Below are positions 35,201-44,556 of a DNA stretch of 64,000 nt, one piece after another; the first letter of the stretch is position 1, and each line of letters begins with the position of its first letter. Under the pieces are notes generated by a model. That model did not search any database. It was not told the origin of the DNA and saw only the letters and a program-made list of their open reading frames with translations. The position numbers were made by a program, and so were the translations under genes. Source of the stretch: Anaerolinea thermophila UNI-1 (lineage in GTDB: Bacteria; Chloroflexota; Anaerolineae; Anaerolineales; Anaerolineaceae); contig NC_014960.1 of NCBI RefSeq assembly GCF_000199675.1, positions 1,736,001 through 1,800,000 of the forward strand. Direction: 5' to 3'.

Positions 35201-37530
35201 AGAAAACGCTGTAATTTATCGGGATTATCATCCCAGTACATTTCAAAATTCAAATCGCTCCGATAGACCCCAGAGTTAAAATCATAGGGGCTATAACCAT
35301 CCACGCCTAAAGGTAAGGCATCATCCCAGGAAGTTTCAATGGCCTGTTTGCTCCCGTAAATAGCAATCTGGCCCACCCCATGTTCAAGCATAATTTCCAG
35401 TGTGTAACTTTTATCTACCGATAACTGCACAGGTGGATTAAGGGTAACCCAATACCCCTCACCTCTGTAATCCGAAGAAGGTAAAAATGCTCCTGTTATT
35501 TGCCCGCTTGAAATTTGAGGATTCTCTTCATTGGAGCGGATACTGACTTTTATCGTCTTTTCTTGCGGAATTGCCTCCCAATCCAAAACATGATGGAAAT
35601 AGACTTTTCCAAGAACCCCGCTCCTAATCGGACGAAACCCTGTGGTAAATTGTTGCCCTTCGCGTATGGCTCGAACCGGTTCAGGCAAAGGTTGGCGATC
35701 AATCCTATCTTGGGTTTGGATGACCAGAAGCGCTGGTCCGGCCAATTCCAATTCAGCCCCTGGGGTAACAGAAACAAACTCAACAAAATATGTACGACCT
35801 CTTTCCAGAAACAGAGAAGGTTCCAGAGAAACTGTATAGTTTTTCCCCCTTGGATCCCCTTCTGGCTTAAACACATCCGTCACCAAACCGGAAGATAAAA
35901 GCGCGCTGCTTTCCGCATCGTAGACGTTGATTACAAGAGACGCAACATCAGGTTCTGCTCTGCGGTCTCTCACATGCGGAATTTCCAGAGAAATCAAATT
36001 GCCAGCCTGCTGAGGACTCACAGTCACCTTCATTGGGTTGGGTATCAGAGAATACCCAAAGTCAAAACTCACAGGTTGGTTGACAATCACACCATCCCCG
36101 GTGTCAATTTGAAGATTAATGGGGCCGGGCACATTTTGATAAATCCAGCGACTGGCTTCTACCCGAGTGAAAGGCGTACGGTAAATTTGAATAAACGCAA
36201 TGGCCCATAAAAGTGTGGCTACTACAACAAATCCGCCTAACCCAACAGATAAAACCTTATAACCTTTCCAAATCGATTGACGAGAGTTGAAAAACTCCCA
36301 TAACGAGAATAATCCCCACGAGGCAATAATGCTGAGCATGGGATAAATTGGCATCAGGTACCTCATGGAAGGCGTTGCACTCAGAGACTGCCACACAAAA
36401 TAAACCCCGGTCCATCCCCACAAAAGCACATGCTTCTTCCACTCCCCCTTGAGAATAAACCAGCCCATAATGAGGAAACTCCCCCATGCCCATACCCCCA
36501 AAGGCACGCCCAATCCCCAAAGCACCAAATTTTGTAAAGCAAACCACAACGGTCTGCGCGCCCATTGAAGTTGGGGTGGAAAATCGACATCCCCGCTGTT
36601 TTGGCTGGCAAGTTCTTTCATGTTTGCCAACCATTTTGGATTGAGCGATAAATCAAAAAAGCCAGGACCTGAAAAAGCATAGGGCTGGAAGACTCTGAAC
36701 GTAAAGAAGGCAATCATTCCCGCAATAATGAGATTCCTGAAATAAACCCCGATCACTCGCTCCCTTTGGTCTTCAGGAAGGGCAAAATATCGAATTAACA
36801 GAGCGACGGGCAACAGCAAGGCTAATGGGGCAGAATTGATTTTCGAAGCCATCGCCATTCCCAGAGATACCCCGAAGAGGATAAACGGGATGGCACTCCG
36901 CCAATTTCGCCGCCAATTATCACTCGAGACAGCAACAGTCTCCTGAACTTCCCATAGTTGCTCATCCAGAGGTAACACCCGAATGGCAAAATATACGGTT
37001 AATGTTGCAAAGAAGGTCATGAAAGTATCTTCTTTGAAGAAATGAGATAGTTGGATGGGAAGAACAGACAAAGCATAAAACAGAGCCGCAATCAGTGCAA
37101 GACGAGGTTTTCGATACAAACGTGCAGCGATCAAGAACACAACAAGAATGGTGGCCAGATCAAAAAAGGCTGAAACCTGCCTGCCAACCAAATGGATTTG
37201 GTCATATCCTGTTTGTCCTAACCATTGCGCGATATAACGCACAATAAACATGGGAAGAGTACCATACACATAAAACCCATAACCGCGGTTATGAGGATTA
37301 AGCGTGGAGTGCTCTGTATCAAAATATTCTGTAACGCTTTTGACCGGCTCCAAAGAAGTCGCTACCATGGTGAGAAACCGCTCATCCGGGTGCATATGGG
37401 TATTTTCGTCCCAATTCAAACCTACGGTACGGAAATACGCACCCAAGATCAGGATTCCAATCAATAGAACATCCCAGATCCAAGAAAAACGACGAGGAGA
37501 TGAATTGGATTGTTGGTAGCGATTATCCAT
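32275..37530 (-). CDS. Giant membrane protein: PMT-like domain fused to DUF2298
   Basis: About 1751 residues from the ATG at 37530 (GGAG five bases upstream). Residues 10-460 form a PMT-like polytopic domain with HMHPDERFL after helix 1. A soluble beta-rich region (about 460-920) contains repeated sandwich-like segments. Further helices lead to a DUF2298 domain (about 1080-1751: DLWHPWKGGEKPMDFSYFNA, YDPWFAGGYINYYYYGFVL, LHAHLIALPITLLALCW). Each half looks like a membrane glycosyltransferase, so the protein may join two polyprenyl-sugar transferases. Exact function is unknown. This fusion appears characteristic of Chloroflexota, as far as I recall. Confidence 0.75.
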   Translation of the reverse strand: MDNRYQQSNSSPRRFSWIWDVLLIGILILGAYFRTVGLNWDENTHMHPDERFLTMVATSLEPVKSVTEYFDTEHSTLNPHNRGYGFYVYGTLPMFIVRYIAQWLGQTGYDQIHLVGRQVSAFFDLATILVVFLIAARLYRKPRLALIAALFYALSVLPIQLSHFFKEDTFMTFFATLTVYFAIRVLPLDEQLWEVQETVAVSSDNWRRNWRSAIPFILFGVSLGMAMASKINSAPLALLLPVALLIRYFALPEDQRERVIGVYFRNLIIAGMIAFFTFRVFQPYAFSGPGFFDLSLNPKWLANMKELASQNSGDVDFPPQLQWARRPLWFALQNLVLWGLGVPLGVWAWGSFLIMGWFILKGEWKKHVLLWGWTGVYFVWQSLSATPSMRYLMPIYPMLSIIASWGLFSLWEFFNSRQSIWKGYKVLSVGLGGFVVVATLLWAIAFIQIYRTPFTRVEASRWIYQNVPGPINLQIDTGDGVIVNQPVSFDFGYSLIPNPMKVTVSPQQAGNLISLEIPHVRDRRAEPDVASLVINVYDAESSALLSSGLVTDVFKPEGDPRGKNYTVSLEPSLFLERGRTYFVEFVSVTPGAELELAGPALLVIQTQDRIDRQPLPEPVRAIREGQQFTTGFRPIRSGVLGKVYFHHVLDWEAIPQEKTIKVSIRSNEENPQISSGQITGAFLPSSDYRGEGYWVTLNPPVQLSVDKSYTLEIMLEHGVGQIAIYGSKQAIETSWDDALPLGVDGYSPYDFNSGVYRSDLNFEMYWDDNPDKLQRFLSILDQADYIFISSNRQWGTTIRIPERYPLTTLYYRKLLGCPEVEDLFSCYANAQPGMYRGELGFELVKVFQSEPQLGRIRFNSQFAEEAFSVYDHPKVLIFKKTADYERSKVREILNTVDLSLVVHLTPKQAGKYPGNLLLPADRFNGQQENGTWSELFDRQSWVNRYPILTVLIWYLSLTFLGWVTYPLVRKVFSSLPDRGYPLSRLMGMLLWSYFVWLGGSYKIPVTRTTITGVLVLLIGVGMVLAWLQRKDILQDIREQGKHFLFVEGLFAIFFLFFLFVRLGNPDLWHPWKGGEKPMDFSYFNAVLKSVYFPPYDPWFAGGYINYYYYGFVLVGVPVKWLGIVPSVAYNLVLPTLYGLLALGAFSFTWNALVKIYQKQETNRALPYVYSILGIVFLQVAGNLGALRMIWHGLMRLAAPDTQFLEAGILQKFIWTLQGLGKYLAGASLPYPRGDWYWIPSRAFPSNTGDPITEFPAFTFLYADLHAHLIALPITLLALCWALSVLLRDWDWDASQFFRQFLDFGFTFIVGGLIIGALRPTNTWDFPTYLALGSLALIYSIFRNGNVEWFKTKMPAEMKKGIMALLAVGLLFLFSLVLYTPFAKWYGQGYSEIIPYQGLRTPSWSYLTHWGLFLFLIVSWMGWESIDWMASTPVSALNKLKPYRDLIYAGMVVFIGAVFTLLLMKVHIAWLALPLATWAGVLLLRPDSSRVKKAIFFMIGTAMVLTLFVELFTLRGDINRMNTVFKFYLQAWTLLSLSSAVALGVNHPSVDIKWNSSWRNVWYLLGSVLFASALLFPLIGGMDKIRDRMSPFAPHTLDGMAYMPYSTYNESGVELFLKEDYDAIVWMQENVSGTPVIVEGHVPEYRWGNRYAIYTGLPAVVGWNWHQRQQRALTPESWVTDRVKAVADFYTLPDQQFAQEFLQKYHVRYIIVGGLERAIYPPEGLQKFEHFNGVLWDEVYRNGQTVIYKVRN

Positions 37531-37546
37531 AATTACTCCACCATGT

Positions 37547-39679
37547 TTACGGTAATTGATCTTGAACAGCCGGAACCATGAAAAGGACAAAATCCTTCCC
37601 TTCTACCGGTGAATCGTACCAGGATGCCTTTCCCTGAGGATACAGATTCCTTAGAGCCTCTAAAGACTCAATATCCACCGGATTGAGCATAAACAACTTC
37701 GCTCGAGGGTCTGAAAGTGTTTCAGAAAAACGGTCCCTGAAAATCTCTGGGTTTCGTTCAACAAAGCCAGCATTGATTCCCACCAAACGGGTATCTACCC
37801 AATATGGATACCCAACGACATATACCGTATCCGGGGATCCCGTAATTCGTGCAAATCCCTGCATGATTTGCCCCATCTCGCTGGTGTTCCACGCAGATTG
37901 CCGATAAAGGCGGTCATACTGAATAAAAAACAATTCGTAGTTAAACATTGTTGTCATCAAAATGATGATTGCACCGATGATACTCGCCCCTCTGAAGGCA
38001 GACTTTTCTGACAATCCTCCCAATATCCCCCTTATGAGCGAATCAAATCCAATAGCCACAATCAAGAACACGGGCACATAAGCCCCCGCTGTTCTGTTCA
38101 GGTTAGGATTTTCATCGGGAAATGCAAGAGACAAAACCGAAGGCATCAACAAAACCGGAATAGACAGAAGCAGGAATAAATCTACCCAATCTCTTTTTTG
38201 AACGTAACGAATGGCCAAGATCAAAATACCTGTGAAGAATAAAGCAGCCGAAACCGGGTCCAGGGCTGGTCGGTCAGGAATGGAATGTACCCAAACATTT
38301 CCATTGCTCCAGAAAAACATAGTCAAGGCTCTCCAGAGATTATTCGTAAAAATCTCAAACACCGGACCAGGCAGCGCTCTCTCTGCATCTCCGACCCGCG
38401 TCAATGCTCGATAAGCAAACATGCCGGGATTTTCCAGAGCATACCGAAACAATGGCAAGAAAATGAAAAAGGAAACAACTCCCACAATTGCCAACCAGTA
38501 AATTGATTGGATACGCTCCATTTTTGTGTGCAGGTGAAAAGTGTAAATGAAAAATGCCAGAACAACCAGGAAAGGTACAATGCGGCTTGAAGTATATCCA
38601 TGCAAACCAATCCCGAGCGCAATCCCAGCCCAAATGAAATCATACTGATTACGCAGTTTCAAGCCACGGATTAGATAATACATTACCGGCGCTACGCAGA
38701 AAGGATACAGGGGAAACCTCAACCCAATCCGCGAGATAATATTCGGCCAATAAGCCACACCAGCAAAGATCAAGACAAACAGAGCAAGCCATTTTCCCCC
38801 CAGCAAATTTCCCAAGCGCGCCATGTAATACAAAGTAATCAATCCAACCAGGACAGTTCCAATCTTCAGGCTCATAAAAGAGATGCCCGTATGGAAAACC
38901 TGAGCAATGAGTGCAGTCCAATAAAATTGAAATGCTTCTCGTCCCGTATTACGTTCAAAGAAGATCTTATACTGACCATTTAAGACATCTCTCACATCGT
39001 ATAATTTCTCAGCATGATCCGAAACCATCTCTGCCGGAAGTTGATTGAGACTTGCAAATCGAAAATAGCCGACAAGTAGCAGTGTAAGAACTAAAACAAC
39101 CCCCCAAAAAGTTACTGAAAGATTAATCTCGGGATAGCGCATCCATTTTCTAGCAGTCTTAAACCACAAAAAAATTTTCGGAAAAGTGTTTTGAGGAAAT
39201 AATGCGATCAACAGGGAAACAATCGCGAAAATCCATGTAAAAAGGTTCAAGGTATTGAAACGATTTCCCCCAAAGAGAACAAAAGAAATTACCATTCCAA
39301 TTCCTGCCACTACCAGCCAGTTCCAGCGGATCTCCACCTTTTCCATCCGCTCACTGTCTTGCAAGACAACAGGTACCTTCAGAAATCCAAAACGAACTGC
39401 AAAAACAATTAACACCCCCCCAATAAAGTAGAACACCCCGCCCAATAAAGGCAAACGATCCGGTGGTTCCAGGAAAAATTGCCCTACCAATAAGACCACA
39501 AATGGAAGCAGGGAAAGCCATGGAAGAGAAGAAATGGCAACTCCTTTGTGACTTTCTTTCTCTCCCTCAGGTAGGCCAGATACCTCTGAAACCTCTTGAA
39601 ATGAAAAGTCAATATCTGTTTTCTTCCAGAACTGAACCTTTGCTTTTACATAATCCCAAACACTCGGCTCTTCCATCAT
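37547..39679 (-). CDS. Polytopic PMT-like glycosyltransferase
   Basis: About 710 residues. A soluble N-terminal tail of some 45 residues is followed by about 13 membrane helices. The loop after a helix around residue 215 carries LPAEMVSDHAEKLYDV, the likely acidic site (DH) of a GT39-like enzyme. The C-terminal 100 residues are soluble (VYVVGYPYWVDTRLVGINAG). The start is chosen at the tandem ATG at 39676-39679; a GTG at 39688 is possible. It lies 16 bp before the giant gene, so the two are translated together. Confidence 0.7.
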   Translation of the reverse strand: MMEEPSVWDYVKAKVQFWKKTDIDFSFQEVSEVSGLPEGEKESHKGVAISSLPWLSLLPFVVLLVGQFFLEPPDRLPLLGGVFYFIGGVLIVFAVRFGFLKVPVVLQDSERMEKVEIRWNWLVVAGIGMVISFVLFGGNRFNTLNLFTWIFAIVSLLIALFPQNTFPKIFLWFKTARKWMRYPEINLSVTFWGVVLVLTLLLVGYFRFASLNQLPAEMVSDHAEKLYDVRDVLNGQYKIFFERNTGREAFQFYWTALIAQVFHTGISFMSLKIGTVLVGLITLYYMARLGNLLGGKWLALFVLIFAGVAYWPNIISRIGLRFPLYPFCVAPVMYYLIRGLKLRNQYDFIWAGIALGIGLHGYTSSRIVPFLVVLAFFIYTFHLHTKMERIQSIYWLAIVGVVSFFIFLPLFRYALENPGMFAYRALTRVGDAERALPGPVFEIFTNNLWRALTMFFWSNGNVWVHSIPDRPALDPVSAALFFTGILILAIRYVQKRDWVDLFLLLSIPVLLMPSVLSLAFPDENPNLNRTAGAYVPVFLIVAIGFDSLIRGILGGLSEKSAFRGASIIGAIIILMTTMFNYELFFIQYDRLYRQSAWNTSEMGQIMQGFARITGSPDTVYVVGYPYWVDTRLVGINAGFVERNPEIFRDRFSETLSDPRAKLFMLNPVDIESLEALRNLYPQGKASWYDSPVEGKDFVLFMVPAVQDQLP

Positions 39680-39697
39680 ACACTTCACACCGTTCGT

Positions 39698-40495
39698 TTA
39701 ATCAACTTTTCGAGTGATGTAGAAACTGTACACCCCATCCGGAGAATACGGGGAGGAAAATGACTCCCTTGCGATTAGATAAGCAAACCATAAATTCCAT
39801 TTTTGTGGCAATAGAATCCAACGCCCGGCAATTTTTTTCCAAAACAGGGCAGGCAATCCTAAAGCATGCCCAATTTCCATTTTATGCAAAGCCTTGGGCG
39901 AAAAGTAATCCCAGGATTTTTCAATCACAAACCCTGCAGAGGAAAGACGCTGGTCCCAAACTTCTACTGAATCGCAATGGTAATGTCGGGAAATTCGATT
40001 AAAGAAACGAGAGTACCCATCTGCCCAGGCAGAGAAACCAAGCCGGCTCAACACCTGTTTTCCAAGGACAGACTCGGGAAAACGATGATTGGGCACACAA
40101 AACACAAACTTCCCACCAGGACGAAGAATCCGGGAAATTTCCTTAACCACTTCATCCACATGGGGAATATGCTCTAAAACGGAATTGCTAATCACACTGG
40201 AAAATGCTTGCGAAGGAAAAGGCAATCTTCCGCCGTCTCCCTGAATGAGCAAACGGTACACATGATACTTTTTGGACTCAAGGAGTGGTCCCCACCAGGG
40301 GTCCACTCCTACATCCAGAGGTTGGGAGAAAGTAACAGAAGTAAAATGTCCATCGCCACTCCCCAGATCAAGAATAGGACGGGGAAGTTCCAAGCCCTGA
40401 TAAAAACGATCTTCAATTGCCCTGACCATTGCACGAAAATAGGGCAGGCTATTCAAGTGACGCCAAAGAATTTGCTCATTCCTTTCCTCATTCAT
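39698..40495 (-). CDS. Class I SAM-dependent methyltransferase
   Basis: 265 residues. Motif I ILDLGSGDGHFTSV (near residue 41), DVGVDPWW, then the acidic strand SVISNSVLEHIPHVDEVVKEI and LRPGGKFVFCVPNH. The fold matches UbiE-type methyltransferases common in polysaccharide clusters. The substrate is probably a glycan or its lipid carrier. It overlaps the upstream GT4 gene by 4 bp, which shows tight coupling. Confidence 0.85.
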   Translation of the reverse strand: MNEERNEQILWRHLNSLPYFRAMVRAIEDRFYQGLELPRPILDLGSGDGHFTSVTFSQPLDVGVDPWWGPLLESKKYHVYRLLIQGDGGRLPFPSQAFSSVISNSVLEHIPHVDEVVKEISRILRPGGKFVFCVPNHRFPESVLGKQVLSRLGFSAWADGYSRFFNRISRHYHCDSVEVWDQRLSSAGFVIEKSWDYFSPKALHKMEIGHALGLPALFWKKIAGRWILLPQKWNLWFAYLIARESFSSPYSPDGVYSFYITRKVD

Positions 40496-41658
40496 TTGGA
40501 GGAACCTCCCTGCTCCAATAACTCACGGAAAATGGCTTCGTACTGACTGGCAATTGTATCAGAGGCATAACGAGTTTTAATCTCAGGAATATTTCCGCAA
40601 TAGTTCGCAGGCGTCTCCAGGATTTGAATAATGGCTTCTGCAAGCGCTTTTGCATTTCTCGGCGGAACCACTGTTCCCATGCCACTGGTCTGGACAGCAT
40701 GTCGCACTCCTGGAAGATCACTGGCAACTACAGGAGTCCCACAAAACATCGACTCGACCTGAACCATTCCATAGGATTCCGTCGAATTAATACTGGGCAA
40801 TACTGTAACGTCACATACCGAGAAAAACGCCGCCTGTTCAACGGGAGGAATAATGCCAAGAAAAGTCCAGCGATCCCCTAATGCCTGAATTTGGGGCATG
40901 AGGCGTTTAAAATATTCCTCTTCCCCCAAAACGTTTTCGTACTGTCCGTTATACAAGACACGGGCATGCGGGAAACGTTCCAGAATCATGGGCATCGCCT
41001 GCACCAAATACTCCACTCCCTTCTCGGTTGCCATGCGGGCACTGATGCCAATAATTTTTTCTTCAGGCTTAATGCGATATTTATCACGAAACTGTTCTAT
41101 CTCTCCATTCTGCACCACAGGCATTTCAATGGGTGGAAGAACAGGACGCACTTTGCTGAGATGTCTCTTCAGAAACGCGGAATGCAAAGCATAATCCTGA
41201 GTATTCGTCACAATCAAATGAGAGGCTCGCGCCGAAACCTCATTCGCAAGCGTTGAACCCCAATTTGCCATGCGATGAATAAAGCCTCGAGGTAAAAGAA
41301 GGTCACAATGATAGGTCATGACTACCTTCTTCCCCAGAATACGAGCCATCACCGCCAGATACGCGGCATCCATTTGAGGGACGTGCACATTAATCACATC
41401 CGCTTGGCGGATTAGATTCCATCCCTTGAAGGGCATACTTGGCATAATAACACCCTTGCTCAAACGGAAAGCCACCGAAGAACGTACGATTCTGACTCCA
41501 TCACGATATTCTTCTGTCGGTAAGTCGGCATGAAAACGTGAAGTCAATACTGTTACTTCATGACCTCTGGATACCAGAGCCTTTGCCAGACGCTCAGTGT
41601 AAATTGTTAAGCCAGAATAATGAGGACGATAATAAGTCAGGCTAATCAGAATTCGCAT
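40492..41658 (-). CDS. GT4-family glycosyltransferase
   Basis: 388 residues, two Rossmann domains (GT-B). The N-terminus LTYYRPHYSGLTIYTERLAKAL is the acceptor domain. The C-terminal donor-binding domain includes GISARMATEKGVEYLVQAM, FLGIIPPVEQAAFFSVCDV and the EX7E region LPSINSTESYGMVQVESM. It transfers a sugar from a nucleotide donor to a growing surface glycan in the cytoplasm. It overlaps the flippase-like gene by 17 bp. Confidence 0.9.
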   Translation of the reverse strand: MRILISLTYYRPHYSGLTIYTERLAKALVSRGHEVTVLTSRFHADLPTEEYRDGVRIVRSSVAFRLSKGVIMPSMPFKGWNLIRQADVINVHVPQMDAAYLAVMARILGKKVVMTYHCDLLLPRGFIHRMANWGSTLANEVSARASHLIVTNTQDYALHSAFLKRHLSKVRPVLPPIEMPVVQNGEIEQFRDKYRIKPEEKIIGISARMATEKGVEYLVQAMPMILERFPHARVLYNGQYENVLGEEEYFKRLMPQIQALGDRWTFLGIIPPVEQAAFFSVCDVTVLPSINSTESYGMVQVESMFCGTPVVASDLPGVRHAVQTSGMGTVVPPRNAKALAEAIIQILETPANYCGNIPEIKTRYASDTIASQYEAIFRELLEQGGSSK

Positions 41659-42679
41659 TCATTGCACTCCGTTGCGAGTTGCGTATTTCAGTAATTAATT
41701 GTTGTATGGTCTTCCCTTCCTGAGAAATTCCGATCCCTCCAATGATAGTCGTGGAAACAAGATGCACGATGTGAATGACCAAGGCATAGACCAATCCCAG
41801 TTCAGGTTTCAAGCCGATCAGAGATAAAGCCCCCGTTGCCGCTCCCTCAAAAGTTCCAAGGGAGGCTGCCATGGAGGGTAATGCACCGCCCAAGTTGGAA
41901 GAACTGATGGCAAGCAAAGTAACCCAAAAGGGGATACTCGGGTCCAACGCGCGAAGCACAAAGAAATCCCTGAATATTGCCAGAAACCAGGAAAAACCAA
42001 TCCCAAGTAAACTGAAGATAAAGAATTCAAAACGCGTAAGCACTGAAAAACCATCCAGCATTCCATGAACGGTGGGATAAACCCACCGTTGCACAAACAC
42101 AGACCCACTTGCAAGATGTATTATTTTTTGTTCAATCTTTTCTCTGTGGTGGGCAGCGAAATACAACCCTACCAATCCCGCCACGATTACACCTAAAAGG
42201 GCTATAGCAGCATTCTGCGCCCATCGCATTTGAAAAGCAAACGGCAAAGAAGAAAGTAATAGAAAAGAGGCAAAAGCCAAATCGTAAGCACGTTCAACAA
42301 CTACCGTAGAGAAAGCGCTAAAGGTACCTGATTTTCCATATTTTCCTGCCAGGTAAGCCCGTCCAAACTCCCCTAATCGAAAAGGCAAAACATTATTTAA
42401 GAAATATCCCTCATTCATCAGCAACACTGCCCGCCATAAGCCAACCCGCCGCTGGAGCAAATTTTGCCATCCCCACGCACGAATGACCATAGAAACCAGA
42501 TAAATCCCCCACACCATCAGCAATGTTTTCAAAGGGAGGGAACGAAAGACAACAATAAACTCATTCAGGTCAATTATCCTGGAGAGGATAAAGATAGCCC
42601 CTCCCGTCAGAAGGATACCTATCCCCCACTGGAAAAACCATGAAAAACTTGAATCAGAGCGTTGCGTGCTTGTATTCAC
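41642..42679 (-). CDS. Lysylphosphatidylglycerol synthase-type membrane protein (UPF0104)
   Basis: 345 residues with eight to nine membrane helices. The pattern LNEGYFLNNVLPFRLGEFGRAYLAGK (near residue 85), SSNLGGALPSMAASLGTFEGA and LVYALVIHIVHLV is typical of the flippase-like membrane part of MprF and of AglD-related proteins. There is no catalytic soluble domain, so a role in lipid or glycolipid transfer across the membrane is inferred from its GT neighbours. Its ATG overlaps the lepA stop (ATGA). Confidence 0.83.
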   Translation of the reverse strand: MNTSTQRSDSSFSWFFQWGIGILLTGGAIFILSRIIDLNEFIVVFRSLPLKTLLMVWGIYLVSMVIRAWGWQNLLQRRVGLWRAVLLMNEGYFLNNVLPFRLGEFGRAYLAGKYGKSGTFSAFSTVVVERAYDLAFASFLLLSSLPFAFQMRWAQNAAIALLGVIVAGLVGLYFAAHHREKIEQKIIHLASGSVFVQRWVYPTVHGMLDGFSVLTRFEFFIFSLLGIGFSWFLAIFRDFFVLRALDPSIPFWVTLLAISSSNLGGALPSMAASLGTFEGAATGALSLIGLKPELGLVYALVIHIVHLVSTTIIGGIGISQEGKTIQQLITEIRNSQRSAMNANSD

Positions 42680-44475
42680 TCTTCCCTCAATCTTAGAACA
42701 GCAAAAAAGGCTTCCTGAGGGATTTCAACCATCCCCACCATTTTCATGCGTTTCTTGCCTTTCTTTTGCTTTTCCAATAGCTTTTTCTTCCGAGTAATAT
42801 CCCCGCCGTAGCATTTCGCTAGGACATCTTTTCTCAAGGCTTTGATATTTGCCCTTGAGATAATTCTTCCGGAAGCGGAGGCTTGAACAGCTACGTCAAA
42901 TAACTGACGAGGAATTAACTCTTTCAACTTGCTTACCAGGGCTTGCCCCTTGTGATAGGCTTCTTCCCGATGGACAATGGTTGCCAAAGCGTCCACAGGC
43001 TCCCCATTCACAAGAACTTCCAATTTCACCAGATTACCGGGTCGGTAATCCAAGAAATGATAGTCCATAGAAGCAAAGCCACGGGTACGCGACTTGAGTT
43101 CGTCAAAAAAGTCAACAATAATTTCCGACAAAGGGATTTCAAAGTTCAACTGCACGCGATTAGCTGCGGGGTATTCCTGATCTTTGAAAACGCCCCTGCG
43201 TTTCGTGACCAAATCCATAATCGCCCCATAAAACTCTGTAGGGCTGAAAATTTGAAGAAGCATCCATGGTTCACGGATCTCTTCGATTAATCCCTCATCC
43301 GGTAATTGAGCAGGAGAGTCGATTCGAATGACTTCACCACTTCGTAAAACGACTTCATATTCCACAGAAGGGGCAGTTACTACAATGTCCAAATCGTATT
43401 CACGTTCCAAACGCTCTTGAATGATTTCCATGTGGAAAAGCCCCAAAAAACCACATCGGAAACCAAAATTTAAGGCTTGAGAAGTTTCAGGCTCAAATAC
43501 CAGAGAAGCATCGTTGAGTTGTAATTTTTCGAGAGCATCGCGCAAATCCGGGTAATCTTCCCCCTCCGTAGGATAAATTCCCGCAAAAACCATCGGCTTG
43601 GCATGCTGATAGCCGGGCAAAGGCTCATCTGCCGGGCGCAGGCTATGGGTAATCGTATCACCAACCCGACATTCCCTAACTGTCTTCAGGCCAGTAGCAA
43701 TATAACCTACGTCTCCAGATTCCAGATGATCCGTTGGTCTTAGTTCCGGAGCGAAGTAACCAATTTCAATTGGCTTAATATCCACACCGGTTGACATTAA
43801 ACGCAGGGTATCGGTTGGCTTTATCGATCCTTCGACTACACGAATATAAGCAACCACACCTTTATACGAGTCATAATGTGAATCAAAAATCAACGCCCGT
43901 AAAGGAGACTGAACATCACCCTTTGGCGGTGGTATAAGTTGAACAATGGCTTCAAGTACTTGCTCAACATTGATTCCCTCTTTTGCAGAAATGCGAAGGA
44001 TTTGGTTAGAAGGAATTCCCAATAAATTTTCTAATTCCTCAGCCACTTCATCAGGACGAGCAGACACCAAATCGATTTTGTTAATAACCGGGATAATAGT
44101 TAAATCTGCTTCCAGAGCCAAATAAAGGTTTGCCAGTGTTTGGGCTTCAATCCCTTGTGTGGCATCTACAACCAATAATGCGCCTTCACAAGCCGCTAAA
44201 GCCCTGCTAACCTCGTAATTAAAATCTACATGCCCTGGAGTATCAATCAAGTTTAATTCGTATACCTGCCCGTCTTTTGCAACGTACATCATCCGCACTG
44301 CCGAGGCTTTGATGGTGACCCCTTTTTCCCTTTCCAGATCCATGCTGTCCAGGACCTGTTCAGTCATATTGCGTTCTGAGATCGTGCCTGTTAATTGCAA
44401 AAGACGATCTGCCAGAGTTGATTTTCCGTGATCAACGTGAGCAATGATGCAAAAGTTGCGAATATTTGTGCTCAT
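42676..44475 (-). CDS. lepA: Elongation factor 4 (LepA)
   Basis: 599 residues from the ATG at 44475; the frame extends five codons further. GTPase motifs are AHVDHGKSTLADRL (P-loop), RVITIKASAVR-like switch I (EKGVTIKASA), DTPGHVDF and NKIDL. Domains II and III are followed by EF-G-like domain V and the LepA-specific C-terminus (GGDITRKKKLLEKQKKGKKRMK). It back-translocates or helps assemble ribosomes. It is the first gene of the glycan operon, linked by a 4-bp overlap to the flippase-like gene. Confidence 0.97.
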   Translation of the reverse strand: MSTNIRNFCIIAHVDHGKSTLADRLLQLTGTISERNMTEQVLDSMDLEREKGVTIKASAVRMMYVAKDGQVYELNLIDTPGHVDFNYEVSRALAACEGALLVVDATQGIEAQTLANLYLALEADLTIIPVINKIDLVSARPDEVAEELENLLGIPSNQILRISAKEGINVEQVLEAIVQLIPPPKGDVQSPLRALIFDSHYDSYKGVVAYIRVVEGSIKPTDTLRLMSTGVDIKPIEIGYFAPELRPTDHLESGDVGYIATGLKTVRECRVGDTITHSLRPADEPLPGYQHAKPMVFAGIYPTEGEDYPDLRDALEKLQLNDASLVFEPETSQALNFGFRCGFLGLFHMEIIQERLEREYDLDIVVTAPSVEYEVVLRSGEVIRIDSPAQLPDEGLIEEIREPWMLLQIFSPTEFYGAIMDLVTKRRGVFKDQEYPAANRVQLNFEIPLSEIIVDFFDELKSRTRGFASMDYHFLDYRPGNLVKLEVLVNGEPVDALATIVHREEAYHKGQALVSKLKELIPRQLFDVAVQASASGRIISRANIKALRKDVLAKCYGGDITRKKKLLEKQKKGKKRMKMVGMVEIPQEAFFAVLRLREE

Positions 44476-44556
44476 CTTTCTCGCTTTCAACCATGAAATT
44501 ATAATCAGAAAAATGTAACCTTCTAAATAATCCCTTGAGAAACCAAAGTCATCCGA

